DNA of 64,000 bases, from positions 1 to 64,000 of the forward strand of contig JAICPI010000003.1 of the NCBI GenBank assembly GCA_025929895.1. The letters run 5' to 3'. This document shows positions 52,914 through 60,751 of the stretch, piece after piece. Each line of letters starts with the position of its first letter. The stretch's first letter is position 1. The stretch comes from Thermoleophilia bacterium. GTDB lineage: Bacteria; Actinomycetota; Thermoleophilia; Gaiellales; Gaiellaceae. The notes beneath the pieces were generated by a model. It had not been told where the DNA came from and did not search any database. It worked only from the letters and a program-made list of their open reading frames with translations. A program made the position numbers and the translations under genes.

Positions 52914-53309
52914 ATGGGTCGCATCGGGGTCATCACGCTGCTCGCGTTGCTCGCGGGCGGGCTGCTCGCCGTCTCGAGCGGCGCGCAGCCGAGCAGCTCG
53001 GGCGAGCCCGCGCCGGCGGCGTTCCGGCTCCTCGACGGGTCGGCGGGTTGCAGCTTCGACGGCTCGCGGCTCACGTGCTCGTCGCACGAGGGCGCGACGG
53101 CGGTGCTCGAGGAGGACGGGAGCTCGCACCCGTCTGCCGAGGCCGCCAGGTGGGACGCGTCGACGCCGGTGCTTCGGCGCACCGAGAGCTGGTGGCACGG
53201 CGGCTTCTCGTGCCGGGTCGCCGGCGAGGAGATCGTCTGCGAGCGCGAGCACGGCTCGATCGCGGTCGGCGGCGACGGCGTCGGCGGCGCGTCCTCGAGC
53301 TCGGACTAG
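52914..53309 (+). CDS. Small exported protein (131 aa)
   Basis: Starts MGRIGVITLLALLAGGLLAV, a signal peptide or anchor, followed by SSGAQPSSSGEPAPA and a small Cys-containing domain (GCSFDGSRLTCSS, GGFSCRVAGEEIVCERE) with four cysteines that could form two disulfides. The C-terminus is Gly/Ser-rich. GTG 52908 is an in-frame alternative two codons earlier. The function is not recognised. The stop TAG lies in the -10 of the molybdate transporter gene. Confidence 0.68.
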   Translation: MGRIGVITLLALLAGGLLAVSSGAQPSSSGEPAPAAFRLLDGSAGCSFDGSRLTCSSHEGATAVLEEDGSSHPSAEAARWDASTPVLRRTESWWHGGFSCRVAGEEIVCEREHGSIAVGGDGVGGASSSSD

Positions 53310-53312
53310 TCT
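53307..53312 (+). promoter_or_regulatory. -10 element TAGTCT for the molybdate transporter gene
   Basis: TAGTCT with 7 bases to the GTG at 53320; its TAG is the stop codon of the preceding gene. Confidence 0.45.
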
Positions 53313-53319
53313 CCCCTCC

Positions 53320-54465
53320 GTGAAGCTCGACCGGCGTGAGCTGGCGGGCGCGGTGGCCGACCTCGGCGTCTTCGTCCCGATCGCCGTCGCCCTGATCGTC
53401 ACGAACGGCCTCTCGCCGACGGCCGTGCTGCTGCCCGCGGGGCTGCTCTACGTCGCCGCCGGCTTCGTCTACCGGCTGCCGGTGCCCGTGCAGCCGCTGA
53501 AGGCCTTCGGGGCGATCGCGATCGCGCAGGGGCTCGGCTCGGACGAGATCGCGGCGGGCGCGCTCCTGATGGGCGCCGTCTTCGTCGTGCTCGGGGCGAC
53601 GCGCCTCCTCGACCTCGTCGCGCGCGCGTTCGCGCGGCCGGTGATCCGCGGCGTGCAGCTCGTCGTCGGCCTGCTCTTCCTGAAGATCGCGTGGGGGCTC
53701 GTCACCGACCCGCCGGCGGCGTTCGCGGAGCATGCGCCGAGCACGGCGCTCGCGCTGCCGCTCGCCGGCGTCGGGCTCGTCGCCGCGCTCGCGCTCAAGC
53801 GCTACTCGATCTCGCTCGTGCTCGTCGGCCTCGGTGCGATCGCGATGGTCGCGAGCGAGGGCTCGTCGGTCGCGCTGGGGCCGTCGGCGCTCGCGCTGCC
53901 CTCGCTCGACGCCGCGACGTTCGCGACCGCCTTCACCGTGCTCGTGCTGCCGCAGCTCCCGCTGTCGTTCGCGAACTCGTGCCTCGCCACGGCCGACGCC
54001 GCGCGAACGTACTTCGGCGAGAACCTGGCCCGGCGCGTGCGGCCGGGCAGGCTCGCGACGACGTTCGGCGGGGCGAACCTGCTCGCCGGCGCGCTCGGCG
54101 GGATGCCGGTCTGCCACGGCGCGGGCGGCCTGACCGCGCACGTGGCGTTCGGAGCCCGGACCGGCGGCGCGCCCGTGGCGATGGGAGTCGCGCTCGTCGT
54201 GCTCGCGCTCGGCGCGGGCGCGGGCCTCGCGACGCTGCTCGCGGCGTTCCCGCTCCCGATCCTGGCGGCGCTGCTCGCGGGCGCGGGTGTGCTGCACATC
54301 GGTCTCCTGCGCGACCTCGAGGGTGCGCCGGCATGGCTGCTGGCGCTCCTCGTCGGGGTGGTGGGGTTCGTCGTCCACCTCGCGCTCGCGGTCGCGCTCG
54401 GGCTTCTCGTCTGGTGGGCGTGGCGCGCGGCGCAGGCGGCGCGAATGCGCTTCGCGACCGCCTAG
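53320..54465 (+). CDS. MOT1-type molybdate/sulfate transporter
   Basis: A 381-residue membrane protein of the SulP-related MOT1 family. Diagnostic blocks are VADLGVFVPIAVAL at the N-terminus, PVPVQPLKAFGAIAIAQGL (motif 1) and MPVCHGAGGLTAHVAFGARTG (motif 2), which in plants and bacteria mark high-affinity molybdate uptake. About ten hydrophobic segments are present. It could supply the molybdenum hydroxylase encoded 14 kb upstream. It converges on the ZIP transporter gene with a 4-base overlap. Confidence 0.87.
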   Translation: MKLDRRELAGAVADLGVFVPIAVALIVTNGLSPTAVLLPAGLLYVAAGFVYRLPVPVQPLKAFGAIAIAQGLGSDEIAAGALLMGAVFVVLGATRLLDLVARAFARPVIRGVQLVVGLLFLKIAWGLVTDPPAAFAEHAPSTALALPLAGVGLVAALALKRYSISLVLVGLGAIAMVASEGSSVALGPSALALPSLDAATFATAFTVLVLPQLPLSFANSCLATADAARTYFGENLARRVRPGRLATTFGGANLLAGALGGMPVCHGAGGLTAHVAFGARTGGAPVAMGVALVVLALGAGAGLATLLAAFPLPILAALLAGAGVLHIGLLRDLEGAPAWLLALLVGVVGFVVHLALAVALGLLVWWAWRAAQAARMRFATA

Positions 54466-55202
54466 GCGAACGCGTTGTCGAGCGCGAGCATCAGCGCGAA
54501 GCCCGTGATCAGCGCGCCCGTCGCCGCACGCTCGTTGCCCGCGGCGTGGCTCTCGGGCACGAGCTCGTCGACGACGACGTAGAGCATCGCGCCGCCGGCG
54601 AACGCGAGGCCGAAGGGCAGCAGCACCGACGCGACGCTGAACGCCGCACCCGCGGCGAACGCCGCCGGCGGCTCGACGAGCCCGGTCGCCGCCGCGATCG
54701 CCGCCGCGCGGCGGCGCCGCATGCCGGCGCCCACGAACGGCGCCGCGGCGACGAATCCCTCGGGCACGTTCTGCAGGCCGATCGCGATCGCGATCGGGAT
54801 CCCGAGCTCCGGCCCGCCCGCGGCGAACGCGACCCCGACCGCGAGCCCCTCCGGGACGTTGTGGATCGTCAGCGCGGTGAGCAGGAGCGTGCCGCGCTGC
54901 CACGCCGCGTAGTGCCTGTGCTCCTCCCGGAACTGCGCGTGCACGTGTGGGATCAGCCAGTCCACGAGCGCGAGCGTCCCCGCGCCAACGAGCAGCCCGA
55001 GAACGACCTCCCCCACCGTGCCCGCGTCGAGCGCGGGCACGAGCAGGCTGAACGCGGTCGCCGCGAGCATCACGCCGGCCGTGAAGCCGAGCAGGACGTC
55101 GAGCAGCGTCTGGTTCGCGCGGGGCAGGACGAGGAGCGCGAGGCCGCCGACCGCCGTCCCGCCGCCCGCGGCGAGGATCCACGCCGCGTCCTCCCAGCTC
55201 AC
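54462..55202 (-). CDS. ZIP family metal transporter
   Basis: A 246-residue permease with eight predicted transmembrane segments. The metal pathway is seen in TALTIHNVPEGLAVGVAFAA (helix 4, His-Asn-x-x-Glu) and GLQNVPEGFVAAAPFVGAG (helix 5). The cytosolic loop with HVHAQFREEHRHY is His-rich. ZIP carriers bring zinc, iron or manganese into the cytosol. The GTG at 55202 overlaps the stop of an upstream small membrane protein gene. A second, larger ZIP lies at 57068-58261. Confidence 0.9.
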   Translation of the reverse strand: MSWEDAAWILAAGGGTAVGGLALLVLPRANQTLLDVLLGFTAGVMLAATAFSLLVPALDAGTVGEVVLGLLVGAGTLALVDWLIPHVHAQFREEHRHYAAWQRGTLLLTALTIHNVPEGLAVGVAFAAGGPELGIPIAIAIGLQNVPEGFVAAAPFVGAGMRRRRAAAIAAATGLVEPPAAFAAGAAFSVASVLLPFGLAFAGGAMLYVVVDELVPESHAAGNERAATGALITGFALMLALDNAFA

Positions 55203-55648
55203 GTGTAGGCGCCGAGCACGACGAGCGAGATCAGGAGCACGAACGGCGTGGCGAGCGCCGAGAGGACGGTCGCGACGAGGAACGGCACGTTCAGCAGCGG
55301 CAGGAGCGGCGCCCACGGCGTCACCAGCTCGCGGGCGCTCCACGCCGCACGGCCGGTGCGCCAGAGGGGCCGGAACAGCCGGCCCCGGCGCGCGCGCGAG
55401 AGGTCGCCGAGCGACGACTGGAGCTCCGCAGCGTCCGCCGGTGCGCCACGCAGGCGCCCGGGGAGCTCGGCGGCCTCGATCAGCGCCGTGGAGAAGAGGA
55501 AGAGGACGACCGCCGGTCCGGCAGCGATCGCGGCGAGCCCGAGCTTCCAGCCGTCGTCGTAGAGCGCGAGCAGGAAGAGCACCGTCGCGGCTGCGGCAAC
55601 GTACGAGAGCAGGCGGGCAACGCGGGCGGTGGCGCGGACGGCCTTCAC
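55199..55648 (-). CDS. Hypothetical membrane protein
   Basis: A 149-residue protein with hydrophobic segments at about 12-30, 35-58 and 110-148 (LLSYVAAAATVLFLLALYDD, LAAIAAGPAVVLFLFSTAL, FLVATVLSALATPFVLLISL) separated by a basic cytosolic loop. It is translationally coupled to the ZIP transporter (4-base overlap) and may be an accessory subunit. The function is not recognised. Confidence 0.72.
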   Translation of the reverse strand: MKAVRATARVARLLSYVAAAATVLFLLALYDDGWKLGLAAIAAGPAVVLFLFSTALIEAAELPGRLRGAPADAAELQSSLGDLSRARRGRLFRPLWRTGRAAWSARELVTPWAPLLPLLNVPFLVATVLSALATPFVLLISLVVLGAYT

Positions 55649-55673
55649 CCGCAGAGGCTTCCCGTCTCGCGGT

Positions 55674-55679
55674 TAGAGT
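55674..55679 (+). promoter_or_regulatory. -10 element TAGAGT before the TPP riboswitch
   Basis: TAGAGT about 7 bases before the first base of the riboswitch 5' stem (about 55686), so transcription probably starts at the aptamer. Confidence 0.5.
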
Positions 55680-55683
55680 GAAC

Positions 55684-55756
55684 GCGCCGGGGTGCCTCGC
55701 AGGAGGCTGAGATCAAACCCGTCGAACCTGATCCGGGTCATGCCGGCGAAGGGAGA
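55684..55756 (+). promoter_or_regulatory. TPP riboswitch (THI element)
   Basis: Core blocks match the thiamine pyrophosphate aptamer: GGGGTGC, GGCTGAGA (55705-55712), ACCC, GAACCTGATC (55724-55733) and the end ATGCCGGCGAAGGGA (55740-55754). The 3' GAAGGGAG is also the only Shine-Dalgarno of the GTG at 55762. TPP binding would close the terminal stem and hide it, so translational control is likely; no terminator follows. Confidence 0.92.
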
Positions 55757-55761
55757 GCGAC

Positions 55762-57099
55762 GTGAGCGAGCGAACGCCGACGTGGGGCATCGACCCGGTC
55801 CCCGACCGCCTGCGTGTGCTCGGCGCCCTCGATCTCACGATGCTCTGGGGGAGCCTCGGCGTCTCCCTGCTCGTGCTCGTGATCGGCGCGTTCGTGCTCC
55901 CGGGGCTGACCGTCGGCGAGGCGCTCTTGGCCGTCCTGCTCGGCAGCGCGATCGGAAACGCGATGCTCGGCGTCGCGGGCTCGATCGGCGCCGACGGACG
56001 CGTGCCCGCGATGGTGCTGCTCCGCGCGCCGCTCGGCCGGCGCGGCTCCTATCTGCCGACGACACTCAACGTCGCGCAATGCCTCGGGTGGGCGACGTTC
56101 GAGCTGATCATCATCGCGACCGCGGCTGCGGCCTTGTCGGAAGAGCTCTTCGGGGTGAGCGCGCAGGCGCTGTGGACGGTGGGATTCGGCGCCGTCGCCG
56201 CGCTCCTCGCATTCCTCGGCCCGGTCGGCTTCGTGCGCCGGTTCGTGCGCAGGTTCGCCGTGTACGTGGTGATCGCGTCGCTCGTCTACCTGACGTGGTG
56301 GGCCCTCGACACGCCCGAGCGAGACGGTCTGCTGTCGCTCGGTGGCGGGGACGGGTCGGTCTGGCTCGGGATCGACCTCGCGATCGCAGTCACCGTCTCG
56401 TGGATCCCGCTCGCAGCGGACTACACGCGCTTCGCACGCGACCGCCGAAGCGCACTCGTCGGCACCGGCCTCGGCTACTTCATGGCCGGATTCTGGATGC
56501 TCGCGCTCGGCGTCGTCGTCTTCGCGACCCGGGAGCTGGGCGACGTCGCGCAGCTGCCGGCCGCGGTCGTCGCCGCCGGGATCGCAGCGGCGCTCGCCTT
56601 GCTCGCGCTCCTCGTCGACGAGACGGACGAGGCGTTCGCCAACATCTACTCGACGGCGCTCTCGCTCCAGAACGCGCTGCCGCGCGTCCCGCAACGCCTC
56701 CTGATCGGCGTCGCGTCGGTGGTCGCGACGCTCGCCGCACTCTCGATCGACCTACGGAGCTACGAGTCGTTCCTGCTCTTGCTCGGGTCGTTCTTCGTCC
56801 CACTCTTCGGCGTGCAGCTCGCCGACTGGCTCGCCGCCGGGACTCGCTACCAGCCAGACGACTTCTTCGGCGGTCCAGCCGTCCGCGTCGCGCCGATCGT
56901 CGCCTGGCTCTTGGGATTCGCGACGTACCATGCGCTCCACGATCCGCCGCTCGGACCCGCACGCTGGGTCGACTTCGTCGAGCGCATCGATCCGGTGACG
57001 TTCGGGTACGGCGCCTCGCTGCCGAGCTTCGCGGTCTCGTTCGCGCTCGCGTTCGCGGCAGCGACGCTCAGGCGGCGAGCAGGCCCGTCGCGTACATGA
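55762..57099 (+). CDS. cytX: NCS1-family permease, CytX-like HMP/thiamin precursor transporter
   Basis: A 445-residue nucleobase:cation symporter. It begins LDLTMLWGSLGVSLLVLVIG and has about twelve helices, with VAQCLGWATFELIIIATAA and WIPLAADYTRFARD typical of the cytosine/hydroxymethylpyrimidine branch. Because a TPP riboswitch precedes it, the cargo is most likely hydroxymethylpyrimidine, a thiamin precursor, rather than cytosine. No thi biosynthetic gene is in the window. The final 32 bases overlap the convergent ZIP gene. Confidence 0.88.
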   Translation: MSERTPTWGIDPVPDRLRVLGALDLTMLWGSLGVSLLVLVIGAFVLPGLTVGEALLAVLLGSAIGNAMLGVAGSIGADGRVPAMVLLRAPLGRRGSYLPTTLNVAQCLGWATFELIIIATAAAALSEELFGVSAQALWTVGFGAVAALLAFLGPVGFVRRFVRRFAVYVVIASLVYLTWWALDTPERDGLLSLGGGDGSVWLGIDLAIAVTVSWIPLAADYTRFARDRRSALVGTGLGYFMAGFWMLALGVVVFATRELGDVAQLPAAVVAAGIAAALALLALLVDETDEAFANIYSTALSLQNALPRVPQRLLIGVASVVATLAALSIDLRSYESFLLLLGSFFVPLFGVQLADWLAAGTRYQPDDFFGGPAVRVAPIVAWLLGFATYHALHDPPLGPARWVDFVERIDPVTFGYGASLPSFAVSFALAFAAATLRRRAGPSRT

Positions 57100-58261
57100 C
57101 CGCGATCCCCGCCAGGAAGCCGCCGAGCACCCAGCCGCTCGTGAGCCCGCCCGGCGCGCGGTCGCGCAGGTAGCGCCCGACCTCGACGACGACCTCGAAG
57201 GCCGCGCCGGCGGCGGCGGCGAAGAAGAGCACGCCGAGCCAGTCGTTCGCCGCGTAGCCGCCGAGCCACGCGCCCGCGATCGTCGGCGCGCCGGCGATCA
57301 GCACGAGCGCGACGAGCCACCGCCACGACACCGGCCGCCGCTCCTCCGCCGCGGGCGTCGCGATCCCGAGCCCTTCGGTCACGTTGTGGATCATGAAGCC
57401 GACGATCAGGAACGTGCCGAGCGCGAGCTCGCCGAGCGCGAACGAGGTCCCGATCGCGAGCCCCTCGCCGAAGTTGTGCAGCCCGATCCCGATCGCGACG
57501 AGGAGCGCGAGCGTCAACCCGGTCGCCGCCGCACCCTCCGACGAGAACCGGCGCGAGATGAAGGTCAGCGTCAGGTACGACAGGGCGAGTCCGAGCAGCA
57601 CCAGGCCCGCGCCCCCGAGCGCCGACGGCAGCGCGGCCTGGAGCTCGAACGCCTCGCCGAGGGCGTCGAACGCCAGGAACGTGAGCAGCCCGGCCGTCAA
57701 CGCCATGAAGGCCGCGAGCCACTCGGGCCGCGCCCGCCGAAGCGACGGCAGCCAGAGCAGTCCGAGCGCCACCGGGACGATCCCGACGAGCGCCCCGATC
57801 GCGGCGTAGCCGAGGAAGCCGCTGACGGACGGCCCGGGCGTCGCGACCGCGGCCGCGATCTCCTCCGTCGTCTCGATCCCCGTCGAGCTCGTCACGCCGA
57901 CGAGGATCGGCTCGTCCTCGACCCAGTCGTACGGGACGACGATCGTCGCCGACCGAAGCCGCGAGAGCGTGTCGGAGCCGTCGACCGTGAACGGGACGAT
58001 CGCATCGTCGACGGTCACGGCCGCGATCGTGAGGTCCTCCGGCTGCGGGTTCGTGACGCGAATCCGGATCTCGCCTCGCTCGAACTCGACGCGGCGGATG
58101 TCGAACTCGTCCGCGGCCGGCGGCGTCCTCCCGAGCAGATCGGTGACCGAGCTGCCGGTGGTCGCGAAGAGCGCGACCACGGCGACGAGCAGGAGCAGCG
58201 GAACGAAGGCCCAGAGTCGCCAGCCGCCGCCGCGCGGCTCGGTGCGGGCCGCGGTCGTCAC
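57068..58261 (-). CDS. ZIP-like permease with extracytoplasmic N-terminal domain
   Basis: A 397-residue permease. One N-terminal helix (about 15-35) leads to an about 100-residue beta-rich domain outside the membrane (FDIRRVEFERGEIRIRVTN, YDWVEDEPILVGVTSSTG). The ZIP core follows with eight helices: IGIGLHNFGEGLAIGTSFA and GFMIHNVTEGLGIATP carry the paired His/Glu metal sites. The GTG at 58261 overlaps the multicopper oxidase stop by 4 bases. A multicopper oxidase/ZIP pair like this is also known, from memory, in ammonia-oxidising archaea. Metal uptake after oxidation outside the cell is inferred. Confidence 0.83.
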   Translation of the reverse strand: MTTAARTEPRGGGWRLWAFVPLLLLVAVVALFATTGSSVTDLLGRTPPAADEFDIRRVEFERGEIRIRVTNPQPEDLTIAAVTVDDAIVPFTVDGSDTLSRLRSATIVVPYDWVEDEPILVGVTSSTGIETTEEIAAAVATPGPSVSGFLGYAAIGALVGIVPVALGLLWLPSLRRARPEWLAAFMALTAGLLTFLAFDALGEAFELQAALPSALGGAGLVLLGLALSYLTLTFISRRFSSEGAAATGLTLALLVAIGIGLHNFGEGLAIGTSFALGELALGTFLIVGFMIHNVTEGLGIATPAAEERRPVSWRWLVALVLIAGAPTIAGAWLGGYAANDWLGVLFFAAAAGAAFEVVVEVGRYLRDRAPGGLTSGWVLGGFLAGIAVMYATGLLAA

Positions 58262-59247
58262 TCGACGACGTCGAAGAAGCCCATCCAGCCGAGCTCCGCG
58301 AACTCGGACTGGTGCGCGTGGAACATGAAGCGGCCGGTGTTCGCGAAGTCGATCTCGATGATCCCGCGCTCGCCCTGCGCGAGCATCACCGTGTCGGTGT
58401 ACTCGACGACCTCGTCGCGCCCCGTGCGGTGGTAGCGGAAGAAGTCGCCGTGCAGGTGGAACGAGTTGATCAGGTCGAACTCCGTCAGGTTCGCGATGTA
58501 GATGCGCACCGTCTGCGCGCGCGAGACGCGGATCGGGTAGCGCGCGTAGTAGAAGGCGGGGCCGTTCACCGCGTAGAAGTTGTTGCCGCCGTCGCCGTCG
58601 GTGTCGAAGCCGTTCATCACCATCACGAGCTCCTGCGCCGGCTTGCGCGGCTTCGGCGGATCGATGATGAACGCGCCGTAGAGCCCCTTGTGGATGTGCT
58701 TCTTCAGCGGGGTCGCGTGGCAGTGGTACAGGTGCATCCCCCACGGTCGGGCGGGGAACTCGTAGACGAAGTCGCCGCCGGGGGGAACGACCTCGAAGAC
58801 GCCGTCCATGTGCGCGGGGTGGATCCCGTGGAAGTGGATCGTGTGCGGGTGCGAGCCGTCGTTGCGGAAGCGAACGCGCAGCAGGTCGTCCTCGGTCGCA
58901 CGGATGACCGGTCCCGGCGCGGTGCCGTTGTACGTCCACGCCGGATACGTGACCCCCTTGGCGACCTCGATGTCGACGTCGCGCGCGACGAGCTCGTATT
59001 CCCGGAGGCGCCCAGGGCTGTGCGGAAGGGCTCGAGGCGGAGTGAGGAGGGCGTCGACGGCCGCGTTCCGCTCGATCGAGGGCGCGTCCTCGCCGATCAT
59101 CGCCGCGTGGCCCGTGACCGTGTGCTCGTGACCCTCGTGCGTGGCCGAGCGCTGCGGCGGCTCGGCCAGGGCGATCCTCGCCAGCGGGCCGGCCGCGGCG
59201 AGGGGCGCAGCGGCCACGATCAGCTTCTTGCGACTGAATTTCGTCAT
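58258..59247 (-). CDS. Exported multicopper oxidase
   Basis: A 329-residue protein whose N-terminus FSRKKLIVAAAPLAAAGPLA looks like a twin-arginine-type (here Arg-Lys) signal, followed by a His-rich stretch. Cupredoxin domain 1 has HPHTIHFHGIHPAHMD (about 134-149) and MHLYHCHATPLKKHIHKGLY (171-190). Domain 2 has NSFHLHGDFFRYH and FMFHAHQSEFAELGWMGFF. All copper-binding His blocks are present, in a two-domain layout. It could oxidise Fe(II), Cu(I) or Mn(II). ATG 59247 is 6 bases from a minus-strand TATAGA. Confidence 0.87.
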   Translation of the reverse strand: MTKFSRKKLIVAAAPLAAAGPLARIALAEPPQRSATHEGHEHTVTGHAAMIGEDAPSIERNAAVDALLTPPRALPHSPGRLREYELVARDVDIEVAKGVTYPAWTYNGTAPGPVIRATEDDLLRVRFRNDGSHPHTIHFHGIHPAHMDGVFEVVPPGGDFVYEFPARPWGMHLYHCHATPLKKHIHKGLYGAFIIDPPKPRKPAQELVMVMNGFDTDGDGGNNFYAVNGPAFYYARYPIRVSRAQTVRIYIANLTEFDLINSFHLHGDFFRYHRTGRDEVVEYTDTVMLAQGERGIIEIDFANTGRFMFHAHQSEFAELGWMGFFDVVE

Positions 59248-59272
59248 GACTAATCTATATATTAGACGAGCC
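59248..59272. promoter_or_regulatory. Divergent promoter and AT-rich operator, multicopper oxidase / DtxR-type regulator
   Basis: CTAAT-CTATAT-ATTAG (59250-59265) is a palindrome and the most AT-rich site in the window. Minus TATAGA (59254-59259) is 6 bases from ATG 59247; plus TATATT (59258-59263) is 9 bases from TTG 59273, and the two share two bases. It is probably the binding site of the adjacent metalloregulator. Confidence 0.6.
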
Positions 59273-59935
59273 TTGAGCGAGACCGCAAATCTCTCCCCGT
59301 CCGTCCAGGACTACGTCAAGGAGCTCTACAAGCTCCAGGCCGCCGGCCGGGCGTCGACGTCGGGGCTCGCCGAGCGGATGGGAGTCGCGCCGGCGTCCGC
59401 CACCGCGATGCTGAAGAAGCTCGCCGTGCTCGGGCTGGCCGAGCACGAGCCGTACCGCGGCGCAACGCTGACGCCCTCGGGCGAGCGGGCGGCGATCGAG
59501 ATGATCCGGCACCACCGCCTGCTCGAGCAGTACCTCTCGCAGACGCTCGGGCTCTCGATCGACGCCGTGCACGCCGAGGCCGACCGCCTCGAGCACGCGC
59601 TCTCCGAGGAGCTCGAGGCCGCGATCGACCAGTCGCTCGGCTTCCCGACGCACGACCCGCACGGCGACCCGATCCCGAGCCCCGAGCTCGAGCTCGCGCA
59701 CGGAGACGAGGGCACGCTCGCCGACCTCGAGCCGGGAGGCGCTGCGACCGTGCGCCGCGTGCCCGACTCGGACCCGGACCTCCTCCGCTACCTCGACGAG
59801 CTCGGGCTCGTTCCCGGCGAGCGGGTCGAGGTGCACGCCCGCGCGCCCTTCGAGGGCCCGGTGACGGTCGGCTCGCGCGGCGGCGAGCACGCGATCTCGC
59901 GCGAGCTCGCGGGTCGCATCGGCGTCACGATCTAG
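59273..59935 (+). CDS. DtxR/MntR-family metal-dependent transcriptional regulator
   Basis: A 220-residue repressor. The winged HTH opens LSPSVQDYVKELYKLQAAGR and AERMGVAPASATAMLKKLA; the dimer/metal domain has HHRLLEQYLSQTLG and AEADRLEHALSEELE with the expected His and Glu ligands. Residues about 145-220 form a FeoA/SH3-like domain (YLDELGLVPGERVEVHARAP). TTG 59273 is chosen because the promoter hexamer TATATT lies 9 bases upstream; ATG 59246, whose bases overlap the divergent oxidase start as CATG, would place the promoter inside the gene. It probably controls the oxidase and ZIP genes. Confidence 0.87.
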   Translation: MSETANLSPSVQDYVKELYKLQAAGRASTSGLAERMGVAPASATAMLKKLAVLGLAEHEPYRGATLTPSGERAAIEMIRHHRLLEQYLSQTLGLSIDAVHAEADRLEHALSEELEAAIDQSLGFPTHDPHGDPIPSPELELAHGDEGTLADLEPGGAATVRRVPDSDPDLLRYLDELGLVPGERVEVHARAPFEGPVTVGSRGGEHAISRELAGRIGVTI

Positions 59936-59938
59936 GGT
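59933..59938 (+). promoter_or_regulatory. -10 element TAGGGT for the PfkB gene
   Basis: TAGGGT with 6 bases to the GTG at 59945; its TAG is the stop of the DtxR-type regulator gene. Confidence 0.45.
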
Positions 59939-59944
59939 CCGCGC

Positions 59945-60751
59945 GTGCGAGCGCGCGTCGCGGTCTGCGGGAACGTCTCGATCGACGAGATCGACGGCGG
60001 CGCGCCGAAGGTCGGCGGCGGGCCGTACCACTGCGGCCTCGGCCTCCGTCTGCTCGAGCGTCCGTCGCAGATCGTCGCGAAGTGCGCGCCGGCGGACCGG
60101 CCGCTCGTCGTCCCTGCGCTCGCCGCACTCGGGCTCTACCTGCGCGTGCTCGACGCCGAGCGGACGGCCGCCTTCGCGCTCTCGTACGACGGCGAGACGC
60201 GCACGACCGAGGTGCGCGCGGTCGGCGATCCCTGGCGCCCGGAAGACGTCGGCGGCATCGAGGCCCGCTGGGTCCACGTCGCACCGCTCGCGCAGACCGA
60301 CTTCCCCGCGGACACGCTGCGCGAGCTCGCGCGGGGCCGCAGCGTGTCCTACGACGGCCAGGGCCTCGTGCGGGCGGCGGAGCCCGGGCCGGTGCGCCTC
60401 GTCGGCGAGTTCGACCGGCGCGTGCTGGAGCACGTGTCGTTCCTCAAGCTCGCGGAGGAGGAAGCGGCGGCGATCCTGCCCGAGATCGGCGACGACGCGG
60501 TGTTCGCGCTCGGCGTGGCGGAGGTCGTCGTCACGTACGGATCCCGCGGCTCGGTCGTCTACGCGAACGGGACCTCCACGCCCGTTCCCTGCCACCCGAT
60601 CCTCGGCGTCGACCTGACGGGCTGCGGCGACGTGTTCGGCGTCGGCTACCTCGTCGCGCGCAGCGACGGCCTGGCGCCCGTCGCCGCGGCGCGGCGCGCG
60701 ACCGCGCTCGTCTCGGTGCTCCTCTCCGGGCGGAAGCGCGGCGGGCGCTAG
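59945..60751 (+). CDS. PfkB-family carbohydrate kinase-like protein
   Basis: A 268-residue ribokinase-fold protein. The N-terminal strand VAVCGNVSIDEIDGG and KVGGGPYHCGLGLRLL match the sugar-binding part; the C-terminal PfkB signature reads VDLTGCGDVFGVGYLVA, with Asp in GCGD as the catalytic base. Gly-Cys-Gly replaces the usual Gly-Ala-Gly, which is tolerated in some members. It is shorter than ribokinase, so the lid is probably reduced. The substrate is unknown. It overlaps the convergent PhzF gene by 4 bases. Confidence 0.78.
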   Translation: MRARVAVCGNVSIDEIDGGAPKVGGGPYHCGLGLRLLERPSQIVAKCAPADRPLVVPALAALGLYLRVLDAERTAAFALSYDGETRTTEVRAVGDPWRPEDVGGIEARWVHVAPLAQTDFPADTLRELARGRSVSYDGQGLVRAAEPGPVRLVGEFDRRVLEHVSFLKLAEEEAAAILPEIGDDAVFALGVAEVVVTYGSRGSVVYANGTSTPVPCHPILGVDLTGCGDVFGVGYLVARSDGLAPVAAARRATALVSVLLSGRKRGGR

